Below, piece by piece: positions 50,205 to 61,329 of a stretch of DNA of 64,000 nt. The notes under the pieces are model-generated. The model saw only the letters and a program-made list of their open reading frames with translations, did no database searches and was not told the origin of the DNA. Source of the DNA: Spirometra erinaceieuropaei (lineage: Eukaryota; Platyhelminthes; Cestoda; Diphyllobothriidea; Diphyllobothriidae); contig CACRXP010000001.1 of the NCBI GenBank assembly GCA_902702965.1, positions 2,696,257-2,760,256 on the forward strand. Reading direction: 5' to 3'. The translations under genes and the position numbers were made by a program. Position 1 is the stretch's first letter, and every line of letters starts with the position of its first letter.

Positions 50205-51110
50205 TTTGGGATGGAGGGTCTGGGTGGGTGAGGTGAAAAACAAAATTACCGTCAGTGTCAGGGGGGAGAAGGGGATGGCAGGCACTGGGACGGGCAATTA
50301 TGCGCAGGTGGCTGGCATGGTGGCTTTGGGCCATGGTAAATGTGGGGTCTGCATGAAGTTCTTTTGTGCGCATACAAGTGGTTTGTAAAGCCTGACTGTA
50401 GCCGCCTCTGTTGTTGCCAACAGACGCTGTCCAAGTGATTTTGGACTTTACGGGACCTTGTAAATCACTCGGAATGCCTGTCCGGCATCTACACAGGGAT
50501 CTGTGCCTACCATATGGGCGAGGATAGAGCTGTTGACGTTCTTTATTTAACCCTTTCCTAACCTGGTTTCTCATTCTTTTGGACAAACGCCGGCTCGTGC
50601 GACCAATATATTCTGCTCCACAGGGCAGGTGAAGGAGCAAATACACATATAAGTGGTCTGGGCTGGCAGTTTGTCCTTGCCCTCTTCGCGTTGGATGGGG
50701 CTAGTTGAGACGAGTACACGGACGTCAGCTGCTGGAAAGGTGCGCGATGCAGCTTGAGGTAGGCGCCTTCTTAGAAGTTCGTTTGACGCGTTCCCTTGAA
50801 ATGGGATCCTGATGAAAAGCTTCTTCTTTTCTGCCGTCAGCATCGGGAGTTTTGGTGGTCCTTTGGTCATGTACTTGGCGATGAATCGTTCGGGGTACCC
50901 GTTCCGGCGAAGGAGATTTTCGAAATTAGTCGTTGATTTGGAGTAAATTAGTCGAGGCTTTATAAACTCGGTCCGAAAGCTGATATGAATATTTGAGTCA
51001 AAATTCATCACCTAGACTTGGATAACTGCGTAGCGCTCTCCGCCCTGTTTCATCTGAAACAAGACAAACCAGTCATCAACATATGAATCGAAAATTTGGC
51101 CATGCATGTT
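50205..51110 (-). mobile_element. Penelope-like element remnant (RT plus GIY-YIG)
   Basis: Minus strand, in order: FDSYVDDWFVLFQ at about 51095-51055 (RT catalytic YVDD intact), then RTEFIKPRLIYSKS, LLRRNGYPERFIAKY and FIRIPFQGNASNELLRRRL (PLE thumb and linker). A shift to a second frame follows with MCICSFTCP / CGAEYIGRTSRRLSKRM, the GIY-YIG core with Y-I-G and Arg present. The frame then degrades (HGRHRSLC...). The C-terminal tail appears as ALQTTCMRTKELHADPTF. Stops and at least one frameshift make it non-functional. Same subgroup as the copy at 1.14 kb. Confidence 0.75.
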
Positions 51111-51179
51111 GCAAGAAGTTGTGTTTCCGAATTCCAAGGAAAGTGTATATGTTCCCCCAGCGAGACGTTACATTCGGAA

Positions 51180-52850
51180 GGTTTTCGCATTCTGCACACA
51201 TCAGAAGCTCCAAAGTTAGCATTACGGCTACAAAAGTCTAGAAGTTGTCGACAAGGAGAAACCTCTTTATAGATTTGTAGACGTCCGTAGCTTTGCCAGT
51301 ATCTTCAGCAATGAGAAAAGAGATGTAAGTATGAAAGCCGCTTGAGCAGAAAGTCTCTCAGAGAATCCTGACTTTCCATTGGGAACCACCAAGAGGATAA
51401 TACAAAGATTTCCAAGCTAGACGAACTAAACACAAGCTGTTTCCTCCTCCTCCTTCCCCTTCTCCTACTCCTCCTCCTCCTCCTCCTCCTCCTCCTCCTC
51501 CTCCTTACCCCCTCCCCATATGACCGTTCTTAATAGCTTGAAACCGACCATTCAGAGCAGTGTAGTACACCCGAAATCCGCCGTGCCGTTGGTATAGATG
51601 AGTGCCCGCTACTAGTGTGTCACTCTGAGCACTTACAATCACAACTGGTATACTGTGACCTCGAGGCTCAATGGGTGAAGTTCTAGCCTCATTGGACAAG
51701 AGGACGTGTGTTGAAATAGTAGGTCGCTCGGCGCGTGTTTCTGGTGCTACTGACTGACAGCGACAAGGAAATATGAAATGTCTACTCCAGACTTGGTATT
51801 GTTGTAGACGGCAATATCTATCCGTATGTTGTAGTTGATAATGGCATTAGGTGGGGACAGTTATACATCTGCATCTACGTGAAAGCTTGACACTTGCGAC
51901 AGTGCGAGTAAAAGGAGAGACCAGGCTTTGTTGATCGAATCTTCGCATAAACCCTCTCAGCACCCCTTAGAACTGCATGACTCATCTCACCGCACGCTTT
52001 TCTAAAATACTGTACCACTTGAATCAATTTGGTTCGTCTCCATTTGCGGCATCTAAAGAGGCAAAATATTTTTGTAGTAAAATCACCCGTTATTGGTAAC
52101 GAAGTTCCCTGACAAGTACTGGACGTCGACGTTACCTACCTCCTGACGGGCTGACTGCGCTTCAAAAACGTCTACCACAAGCAATGCTCTGACATCTTAG
52201 GCGGTGAATTCAAAGAAGGCATTTCGCGGTTATCAAGGCCCAAACGTTAGCTGTATTTGCTTAACATTAGTCCGGTGATGATGATAAAAGTTCAGCAAGT
52301 TCGTATTAGGATGACTTAGCTTGCGCGTCTTACAGCCATGTCGTTTTAGCCGCAGCATGAATTTGGCGTTTCGCAGAAAGCCCAACACTGGCTGGATGTT
52401 TGACCTGCCTAAGTGCCTTCTTTTAGTTGTCAATTGATGACCGATGTCAAATTCCTGGAACGGATACAGTGATTGTCACATTCCAACAATATCTACGTGA
52501 TTCCATCTTTGGAGAGACGTTGGCATGTGCATGATGAAGTGTACTTTCATAGGCTTTTGGTCACAACGCCCGCCAATATTGTCGGACGAAAAATAGCCGT
52601 TGAGCCCAAGTAATTTCCACGTCTCAACTCAAAGGTCTTCCTGAACCCTGCCCAGTTTTGCGGAACTGATTTGGCGAACGCAGAAATGAGAAATCATTCT
52701 GATGTGGTTTACCGTCAACGTTCTGTAAGGCCTGTGGGCAAAATGCGGGGTTGTTTCGTTGCAGTTGCTGACTTTCAGCGAACAGTGAATATGATATGTC
52801 CGTTGTCTCTGGCGAAAGTAGTTAAGGCTTAAACTACAAAACCAACATGC
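51180..52850. other. No recognised gene; TCC microsatellite
   Basis: A CCT/TCC tract at 51440-51505. Minus-strand frames near 52233-52433 and 52629-52853 may be decayed downstream parts of the gypsy element, but no motif is convincing. Confidence 0.4.
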
Positions 52851-52859
52851 CAAAATTAG

Positions 52860-53500
52860 CTAAAGGGGTTCTGTTTGGTTGTAATGACTGGTTGCACTGG
52901 GTGCAATATCGAATAAAGTTCCATACGAAGCGCTTAAAATTTGGCCAGTAGTCCTTCGCCGGAGAGCCCACTCAGTCTTGCGAATTAAAACGTGTCCCAG
53001 TCGAGCGTGTATTTGAGTGAAAACATCATCCGTCATGGATAACGGCAGAACAATGCAGCGAAGATTGTGTTTGCTATCTCGGTAGAACAACACCTCATTA
53101 CCCATGAGAAAGCTTATCTATCAGATTCGGATAGCCTTACTTCTACCTGCCAATATCCGGTTGTCGAATCCAGCGTAGAAAAAAACTGGATTACCCCAAA
53201 ACTCACCGTGGGTTGGGTCAATCTGAGCTAGTGGGAATGAATCCTTTGTTGCTATGTCATTCGGCTTGCGATAGTCGTCGCATAGCCGCCAATCTCCGTC
53301 CTCCTTCGTGACTAACACGAACAAGGGTGACTAAGGAGAATTAGATTGCTGCCGGGGACCTTCTTGGAAGTGCTTTAACGAGCTCGGAATTGAGAAACTA
53401 AATAGATGCGTTTCGTGGTTAAAGTTCTGCAGGGCCTAGGGGCAGAATGTAAATATTGTGCGGTTGCTCCGCTGCAGCTTGTGACTTTCGACTCAAGTAG
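52860..53500 (-). mobile_element. Ty3/gypsy retrotransposon remnant
   Basis: Minus strand: FVLVTKEDGDWRLCDDYRKPN then KDSFPLAQID (53324-53210) is the start of a gypsy reverse transcriptase (VLVxKxDGxWRxCxDYRxLN...DxxPxPxID). At 53105-52930 follows LRCIVLPLSMTDDVFTQIHARLGH and IRKTEWALRRR, the H-H part of the integrase zinc finger; the C-C half is not clear. The catalytic RT core and RNase H between them are missing, so a large internal deletion joins RT to integrase. No LTRs were identified. Confidence 0.65.
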
Positions 53501-53504
53501 TTTT

Positions 53505-54030
53505 GTCAACTTTCGGATCGGATCTGTGAAATTTTCGTGCTGAAGGATTCACTCAAACTTTGTACACTGATTTCTTGACACGTTAGAAAACTTGACATCA
53601 AAAACTGGGGTATGCAGCATAAAGGACGTGGGGTGCGCGAGGAGGACCTAAGGATTAGCGGAATCTCTCGGAGTTGCGTCACGCAGTGAGGCATAATTGG
53701 CCAAACGCGTGTCAAAATATATTCATATTGTAAGCTTGTCAAAGCAACCAATATTTATACCGCAAATGAGCAAGCTAGGGACAAAAAGATCAAGCATTTC
53801 AGTCCCCACGTTTAATTTTGGTCTGAAACTCCACCAAATATGTCTTGTTGGACGGTTGTTTGCGAGATGCATGCGTTGTAAAGTACAGTCGGCCTTCATT
53901 AGTAATGCTTTAGGAGTTTTAAGAGGAGTTGTGAATGATCAGTCCAGTTCCCCGGGAGCATTGTCTTTCGGAAACCAGGTCGTAGTTGGAGAACGTCCAC
54001 TTGTTAGTTGACTTCATGTAGCCACAACTG
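53505..54030. other. No recognised gene
   Basis: The minus strand may continue the decayed gypsy polyprotein upstream of the RT; no motif is clear. Confidence 0.35.
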
Positions 54031-55480
54031 CGATCGTTTTGCCGTTGAATGTAATAAGTGTTCCCCTGCACCGAAAATACCGGAGGTAGAATCCTTCGAA
54101 AGCAAATGTTCACCTTTCCAGTGCGCCCACGCATGTGCAAGAGCCGAAATGGCGGTTAGCTTTCAACTCACACATGATTCACTCGCTTGCGCTGCTGGGT
54201 GTGCAACTGATACAACGGTGTGCGTGTCCAGATGCGTCTACCCGCGAGCGGACGCACCAACGCTACGTTCGCGTCAGGGTCCGGGTTCTTCCTCAAAATC
54301 CAGCACTGGCATTCGGCGGCGCTTCTAAAACGGCGAAGTTCGTTGACTTTCTCAAGCCAAGCGATGGTCCTTTCGCCGCTCGGTCGCTGTCCATGGGTGG
54401 AAGGGGGTCAGAGGTGGGAGAAAATTGAGTCTGCGCCTACAGCTGCTATGTGCGCCTATTTTTCAAATGACCGTGACGGTAAACACACCTATTCGTGTGT
54501 GCGTGTGTGACATGTCGCAGGCGAGTGCCTTCTCCCCGCATGCTCTTCTTATCCGACTTGCCTCCAATCGCGCAGGCAGGAGGGCAGCGCATGCTTGCGC
54601 GTATCACTGCGCGGTGCACAGTGGGGTGGGAGGGGCGGCGGTGGCGGCGGCAGGGAGAAGGTTTTTGCCCGCCGTCGATGCCCGCGTCATGCCTCCAGCC
54701 TGCTGGCCGAGTGCACAGGTGAGTGAGTGCATGCGTATCTTCCGCGGTGCATTGCCCCCGCTGGCGTACGGATAGCCAGGGGGGCGGGAACGGCAGCTGG
54801 GGACGCGCGACGGCTCTGACGAAGATAAAGTGCCGCCGACTCCCAGATTCCCTCGCCAAGGGCATAGAACAAAGGAGGGCACAGAGGGTGATTTATTGTC
54901 GCCGAAAGCGCGAAGCCAACCGTGTGTATATTTGCGTTATGCAGGCACGTGTTTACCTGTCTGAGAGCGCGTACGCACCCCTTGTCTGCGCGTCTTTAAG
55001 AGCGCAGGATGCCATCCTGTTGCATCTTCTGCGGTAAAAGATTGATGAGCTCCTTTGTGCGGTTGGGCAGGCGGAAAAAAATAAGTCGAGTGCAGGCGCT
55101 TTTCTAATCCAACGCCCTACCGGGCAGGTATGGCACTCGCGCACGGGCTCAAAGTGGGGGAGGGGGGAGAGATTGATAATCAATCACTGTCTACACACAC
55201 ACACACCTCCAGACACCAGGACGGGCAGCACATGCCAGACGGTCGGATCGATGAGTTGGCTTCAAGGCCACCGGGTCCGCTATCACAGTATGCACCAACG
55301 CCTAGCGCTCTGTGCACATAAATCTTGCTCTCTCTCCAGGCTTTCGTGTGCTGTTGGTGATGCAATTAACCGGGGCGTAATAAATGCGACCGGCGCCCGT
55401 GATAGCAGTCCCCGCACAACCTCCCGCTTGCCAACTGGACAGCAAGACACTCATAACACAAGAGGTCCATTTACAAGATG
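54030..55480. other. CpG-rich island with overlapping open frames
   Basis: GC- and CpG-rich for about 1.4 kb, so open frames occur by chance in most frames (for example 54425-54775 plus, 54446-54865 minus). A strong plus-strand splice donor (CACAG|GTGAGTGAG, 54718/54719) lies inside. A promoter with first exon is possible; no protein domain can be recognised in any frame. Confidence 0.3.
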
Positions 55481-55609
55481 AATGTTCATAGCAGCTGAAC
55501 TGGTTGACCGGGCAGTGGCAATTCCTCTCTGGTCTGCTATGATTTATGTTGCCCTCCACTGAAAAGCCAACGAATAGAGTACCTTCGTAGGATTTGCAAA
55601 GGATGCATG

Positions 55610-55611
<2 letters not shown>

Positions 55612-55687
<76 letters not shown>
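55612..55687. repeat. TC/GA dinucleotide microsatellite
   Basis: About 38 uninterrupted CT units. Confidence 0.97.
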
Positions 55688-55690
<3 letters not shown>

Positions 55691-55699
55691 CCTCCCGGC

Positions 55700-57400
55700 C
55701 ATAACACGGATTTTAACTTGGATCCCTGTAAAGGGTTCCTGTTATTTTATGAAATATTGACATGCGGCTACAATTTTAGGAACTTTAAACATATGTAGTT
55801 GTTGTTCTTAGGAATAAACACTTATTTCAGGTTTCAGTTGCTATTCTTGGGAAAGCCCAAGTAGTGTGTGAAAGTAGGCCTGCAACCGCTGATATAGCCT
55901 GAAGGCGTTGAGTCCACTGTTAAAGGTATTATTTCTAGGTAACGGATTTTTAGGGTGCCATCTCCTGATTGTTACCAAACCTGCTTAGAGGCAATCAGTC
56001 GAAGTGAAAATTTTAGGTTATTTCTGATCCATCCAACAGCAAATGACTCGTCAAAGTTTCAGGAAGGCTTTCAGTTGGGGACAGGTTACTCGGCCTTGGA
56101 ACTACATTTCACCTAATAAACCGACAAGATTGAAAACAAAGCATGCTCAAAGTAGTATATCCATCCCTATCAAAAGTCGTTATGCATACGTTCCACCTGA
56201 AGAAACATGTCAAAGGCATTTAAAGAGAAATAAGCATTTCAATGGGTTCACAGTGATCACGCGTATGCCTGACTTTCAATATTGCGTGTGGAAGTAACAT
56301 ACTAGAGCTCATTGAGGTTATCTGGTGAACATCATGGCACTGTCAAACACTTCGTTTGTGCTTTAGGGCGCGCATTCAGCGACTGAGAAGTGAAGGGGGA
56401 ATCATTGGCGTCCCCCTTAGTGGTAAAAGAACTCGTTCGGCAACGGTATAGAGAAAGGCCCCACTTTACTGCCAGTAGACTGTGGATTGTATCATATGAG
56501 GTTTTATCTTGGCATACATTTGCAGGCTGTTGCAGAAATTACACTGCCTACAACGATTACTTCCCACGACCTCACACCTTAACTCAAAATCCGTTATTTT
56601 GTGACATCTACTTTTTGTTTATTGATTACTTACCACTCTCATCTCCGTTGTTGCACAATAGCGTATGATAAGACTTTTAACACCAATTCAGGCAGTTTTG
56701 TGTTTCTTTCATTTTGTCAGCTTACTGTCTAGCGTGCTGCCCCACCCATAAAACTCCCTTTACCATAAATCACGTATGGCACGATCCACAGTCCACTGAC
56801 AGTTAAGTGAGGTTCTTTTCTATACCGCTGTCCTTCGTTCAGGCACAAGGTGGGTAGAGCTGAAGGGGCAAGTTTGTTCGGTCGCACTTAATAAAAACCC
56901 CGATACGCCGTCGGAAAAATATAAATACCGCATCCTCCTCTGTCGTTTTACGAAATAGTTTGTCCTCATTCGTATAATCCATAAGAATAATCCAACATTT
57001 ATTTCTCAGCAAACGGCTGTACTAAACGCAGACGAGTCGTTGTCCGGCTAAAATTAGCAATGCACAGAAGACGCTAGAATAGATGTTGGCCCATAAGAGA
57101 TATTCACTGCTCTTTGACATGCCTTTGCATAATTTGATAAATGAGCGCTACATTTAAAAGGCCCAACAGATCATTAAAACCGCTCCCTCTCTCTCCCCGT
57201 TGTCAAATATGTCATCTTTACCCTGCAGACCAGTTAGGGGATGCTGTTAGCGTCCGCCGAACTTGCGTTTCATACGCTGACCAGTTAGCTACTCTATGGA
57301 GAAAAGCAACACTATTCCGACTGCTGTGCTGATAAATGATCGACAATTTTGTCTGAATGCACGACGTAGCCCAACGTATCCATCATGATCTACAACTCTG
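55700..57400. other. No recognised gene
   Basis: AT-rich sequence; open frames at 56043-56297 and 56390-56668 (plus) show no known domain. Confidence 0.4.
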
Positions 57401-57461
57401 GCTTGGGTTCTGAAGACGGGCAGATTGGGATGAACTGTCTTTAATCAAGGAAGGTACATGC

Positions 57462-57522
57462 CCGAAGATAGGAATGGCTCGAATGGCGATTTCTGGCCTG
57501 ATGACATTTGTCAGTCGGCAAA
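57462..57522 (+). repeat. SINE body fragment
   Basis: GGAATGGCTCGAATGGCGAT..TCTGGCCTGATGAC....GTCAG follows the body of the tRNA-Arg-headed repeat at 735-1010 (GGAATGGCCATTTTTGGCTTATTAGCCGTCGTCAG region). Diverged. Confidence 0.4.
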
Positions 57523-57872
57523 TTTATGTTGAATTATATAATACTTTCGCCGAGCTAAAAGGCCTATGCTTTCCCGGCGGATGTCAGAAATGTGATGCCT
57601 ATGAGGAACGGCACACTAATGCAACTGAACCGATTGTGCTGAAGGACACATGCCCTATTGTGTGTCGTGAAGGGAAAATTCGATCCCTCTCAGGCCGTTG
57701 CTTCAAATTTGTGGAATGTGGTCCCCATCGCAATTTTGTGTCCATAAGACTAAGGTTAAAGCGTCAGAATTTGTCTGAAGCCTCTAAATCAACATACATG
57801 TCTCGATATTCTTATTTGGTATCTCATACGCTTCAGCATTTAAGGAACTTCATGTCTTGCAGGCCAATTTAA
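57523..57872 (+). CDS. Cysteine-rich open frame, possible exon of an unknown protein
   Basis: Downstream of the SINE fragment the frame stays open to 57872. Between about 57565 and 57740 it encodes seven cysteines in regular spacing: GLCFPGGCQKCDAYEE, then DTCPIVCREG, SGRCFKFVEC, with one N-glycosylation motif (NAT). An acceptor-like TGTCAG precedes AAATGTGATGCC (57591) and a donor-like AAG|GTTAAA follows at 57755, which would bound a 165-bp exon. The pattern suggests a small extracellular disulphide-rich domain, but I cannot assign it to a family. It could equally be chance. Confidence 0.3.
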
Positions 57873-58278
57873 CTTAAGAATTCCACTTTCTCTGCCCAAA
57901 AGTGATTGAATTCATCCCGGCTCCTGTTTAGGGTCTCTTAGACCACGTGAGTAGAGCGTTACCTATACTCAAGGATCCTGATGATCTACTGTGCAAAGCG
58001 GGGCTGCGCTGAAAAGCGGCAAATGCATAAGACCGAGAATGAATTCCTAAGCCTGCCAATAAGCCAGTCCCACTGACCGGTTCCTGTTGCCATCGCGCAT
58101 CCAAAACTCTGATCGACCTTACGGATCACCTCCAAATTCCCCATAATAACCGAAGCCCCAATCGCGACATCTGGACCAGTGCCAAGAAATACCCCAGAGG
58201 CTGGTTAACTCACACTTATTTCATAGGTGTTTTGGCAGATTTTGAATAATTCATATCGACCCAACTCTGAAAACTCGG

Positions 58279-58360
58279 CGCCTCGGTGGGATTCGAACCC
58301 CCGCAGTAAGGGGAAGGCGTTAGTACAGCCAACGTTATAACCACTTGAGCTGCGAGGCCC
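58279..58360 (-). repeat. tRNA-like sequence, copy 3
   Basis: B box GGTTCGAATCC intact (GGGTTCGAATCCC); A box region reads CAGCTCAAGTGG; anticodon-arm region altered. Confidence 0.55.
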
Positions 58361-58593
58361 CGCCGTAGGACGCGAGTTTCTCACAGTTGGGTCAATATGA
58401 ATTATTCAAAATCTGCCAAAACGTCTATGAATTACGTGAGCCTGGTAGCCATCTGGTGGGTTCTAGGGTAAATACTTAGGAAATCCTGTTTAGACAGTCA
58501 ACTTACTGTATCAGATTTGGTGGATTCCAGACTTTGCTGTAGGTTGGGCGGGTAACTTGACTCAAATAGGGTTAAACTCGCATCGTCCGGCGG

Positions 58594-58668
58594 GGCCTCG
58601 TAACTCAAGTGGTTAGAGCGTTGGCTGTGCTTCCCCTTACTGCGTTGGTTCGAATCCCACCGAGGCGC
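58594..58668 (+). repeat. tRNA-like sequence, copy 4
   Basis: A box TAACTCAAGTGG, B box GGTTCGAATCC. An 8-nt deletion removes part of the anticodon-arm region, so it cannot be a functional tRNA. Confidence 0.55.
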
Positions 58669-59169
58669 TGAGTTTTTCACAGTTGGGTCAGTATGAACCA
58701 TTCTTATTTCCCCGTATTATGACTGGCCAGTCAGGGCCTGTTTACAATAGACGGAGTTTCCGATGACAACCTAAACACAGGAATTATTGCTTTCGGGAGG
58801 AAAATTACCACTACATCTTACAGAACACCACCATGCCCACATTCCTAAAACGTATTCAGGGTCAAGAAAGACTTGTTGGTCACAAGCGGATACTTTGTAA
58901 CACAGCCGAACTTAGCATCCCACCTGTAACCAACAATCTGCTAGCAGTAACTTTCTCGATCTAGCGAGCTACCATCGCCATTATGGTCATTAGGTTCAAA
59001 GTTGTGGGGCGAGCTTCGTCTGGGGATCCCGCACTTACTTTCATGGATGACAGAGTCTATCGGCCAAAGTGGGACTGCTTACATTCGCCTATGAATTCGC
59101 GAATTGGTTGAAGTCCACTGTTCTCACCGTTAACGCGGGGAGCGACATTAATGTATCCCTATTTACCAG

Positions 59170-60880
59170 CGTGCATACTGGACCTTTTTTATTCACCGCT
59201 GCCCCAATTCCGACAATCTGTGATTAACACAGGAGGAAAGGCGATGGTTAGCTACCTAATAGGTTCTTTTAAAGACTGGCGGCAAAAAACCACCTTTGAA
59301 TTGCTGGTCCCTGCCCTACACTCCACCAAGTAATATCTTTGACCACTCTGCCCATTCTTCCCGCTCTAGTTCACTTAACATGCACAGGGGATTAATTATT
59401 ACGCCTTGAAAGCCAGCGTTTCAAAGGCCATGGACTAGAGGACAGAGTACTCCCAGTGAGGAGAGCCAGAGGAAACGTTTTTCGCAACTACATCCTCTAT
59501 AACGTCTTAGCCTAGGCACGAGTCGGTTGGTATAGGAAACTCGATGAAACCATTCACCCGGTCTCCTTTCTGGCTACCCCAAGGAGGAGAAGCGATGCTG
59601 CGAAAAGTTCTTTTAATTATAGTGCAATTTCTGATCAAAATGCCTTCGTCGGTAATCAGAGGAAAAAATACTGCTCCCTAAATTGATTAATGTCTGGCCG
59701 CTCCGTTTTTTTTTCTGTTAAAGTCTAGTCATGGTTTGGAAAGGCAGAATACTTCGAACAAAAGGAATCCAAACTGCGGGGGCGATCAACTTGCACTTTT
59801 AATGTTATTTTAGCAGGAGATGCAGGTAGACACTTCGAACCACCTTTCGAATTCAACACGTATAATTTATTGAGGCTAGCAGCCGTTTGACGGCTGAAAT
59901 TCAGCATCAGCCGTCTGGAATTTCACTCGGATCTCCTAGCTATTAATCACGACTCTACGTGAACGCTGAACAGAATGTTTGGCACTCTTTATGACGGTAC
60001 ACCTTCAAAAGCATGCATTCGGCAGACAGGCTCTTTTTAAAGTCATTCTATCATTTGAATAGGTTAAGATTTCGGTTACTGGATTAGCAAAACTATTCAT
60101 CCTAGCTCATGAGTCTGTTTACGGTTCCAGTTTCTATTTGCGTCATCATCTGGGAACTGTGGATATTTTGAGGAAAATGAGGGGGCCTGTGCATAATGTT
60201 TTAAATGATAATGCAAATTTACATTGAACAGGGCAGAGTGCCGACAAAATTAAATCTTCTGAATGTTGGGAAATACTGAGTCTCATCACGCCAATTACTT
60301 TGAGGGATCACGCAACCTCCTGTCACAATGCAATAGTTTTTATCTGGCTTGAAGCTCTGTATGCGGACTGGTAACACAGTCTGGTTTCCCTCTTATAATG
60401 ACTTGAAGATTCTGTTGTGGAGGCAAGTTAATGCTTTGCTCAGAAAGATCATTGTTCCATGTTTAGCTGAAACTTTGCGCCATAAGAAAGGAGATTTCGG
60501 ATTAATTTTTAGTCTGAAACGTGAAATGGCTAGTGAGTTTCGTCAAAGACGGAAAGTGCTCTCTTATGACCAAGACGAGCGCTTCCTGCATAAGTAAATC
60601 TAAACCGGTCGGCCACAAACATAATACAAGCATGCAGCTATATCCGGTTATAAGAAAAATATTCCTAGTTTCTCATTTTATCTTGCATACACAATGTGCG
60701 GAATTATTTTGACAATAAGAAGTTCACCAAACTGACCACCAAGCCGGCCTTCTAGTGAAGATGTTGAAAGAGGAAGTTGAATTTGCAGGGAGTTAACTTT
60801 ATATTTTATATATTTTATGCCAAGCAACGTTTTGTGCTTCCTCCACTAATAGAAGCGAAGAGACGAGTCCCAGGAAGCAG
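59170..60880. other. No recognised gene
   Basis: AT-rich; open frames such as 60349-60597 (plus) match nothing known. Confidence 0.4.
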
Positions 60881-60942
60881 TCTTGAAGAAGAAGAAGAAG
60901 AAGAAGAAGACACGGTCGCCGGGACAAGAGCCTTATTAGCCT

Positions 60943-60976
60943 GACGTTTCGAATTCCTGCTCGAATCCATCATCAG
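60943..60976 (-). ncRNA. Hammerhead-ribozyme-like core, left arm
   Basis: CTGATGA (60976-60970), stem GGATTC/GAATTC (with one G-T pair) and 6-nt loop GAGCAG, then GAAACGTC (60950-60943). All fixed core bases are present. Because GTC follows GAAAC directly, stem III has no loop; the ACGT is self-complementary, so only a dimer could form a complete stem III. Confidence 0.5.
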
Positions 60977-61009
60977 AGACATAAGCAGATAATGGTGCTG
61001 CTTATGTCT

Positions 61010-61043
61010 CTGATGATGGATTCAAACAGAAATCCGAAACGTC
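61010..61043 (+). ncRNA. Hammerhead-ribozyme-like core, right arm
   Basis: CTGATGA (61010-61016), stem GGATT/AATCC, then GAAACGTC (61036-61043). It is the inverted partner of the left-arm core with a differently mutated loop (CAAACAGA). Confidence 0.5.
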
Positions 61044-61329
61044 AGGCTAATAAAGCTCTTGTCCCGGCGATCGTGTCTTCTTCTTCAAGCTTCCTCCACT
61101 GTCAACTTCTAGACCCCAGATCAGACCACTCCCGCAGAGTTCATGCAGCTGCATTGAGAAACAGTTAAAGACATGTGCATAACACTGCAGGCATTATGCA
61201 AGTGGAGCATATCATATGCTGAACACCGCTTGTTTTATATGAGACCACTTACGCCTATGAAAACCGTGAATAATTTCAGAAACCTACGAGATGTTAAAAA
61301 AGCCAGGGAATGTGAAAGGCTCGCCGAAT

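Larger units (their letters stand above)
58201..59165 (+). repeat. tRNA-containing repeat unit, copy A
   Basis: Order: body start (GTTTTGGCAGATTTTG), an inverted tRNA-like sequence (58279-58360), body in direct orientation (58380-58590), a direct tRNA-like sequence (58594-58668), then about 490 bp (TGAACCATTCTTATTTCCC...ATGTATCCCTATTTA). The part from 58471 on is collinear with 61470-62130. Confidence 0.7.
60882..61088. mobile_element. Inverted pair of PLE termini with hammerhead-like cores
   Basis: A palindrome with arms 60882-60988 and 60998-61088 and a 9-bp centre. Each arm runs from a GAA/TTC microsatellite through CGGTCGCCGGGACAAGAG...TTAGCCTGACGTTTCG to ATCATCAGAGACATAAGCAG. Both arms match the PLE terminal segments at 22.4, 38.8 and 45.0 kb. 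No PLE coding sequence adjoins. Confidence 0.7.

Noticed and set aside
54008..55565. Many overlapping open frames on both strands
   Set aside because: High GC content suppresses stop codons; no frame shows a recognisable domain.
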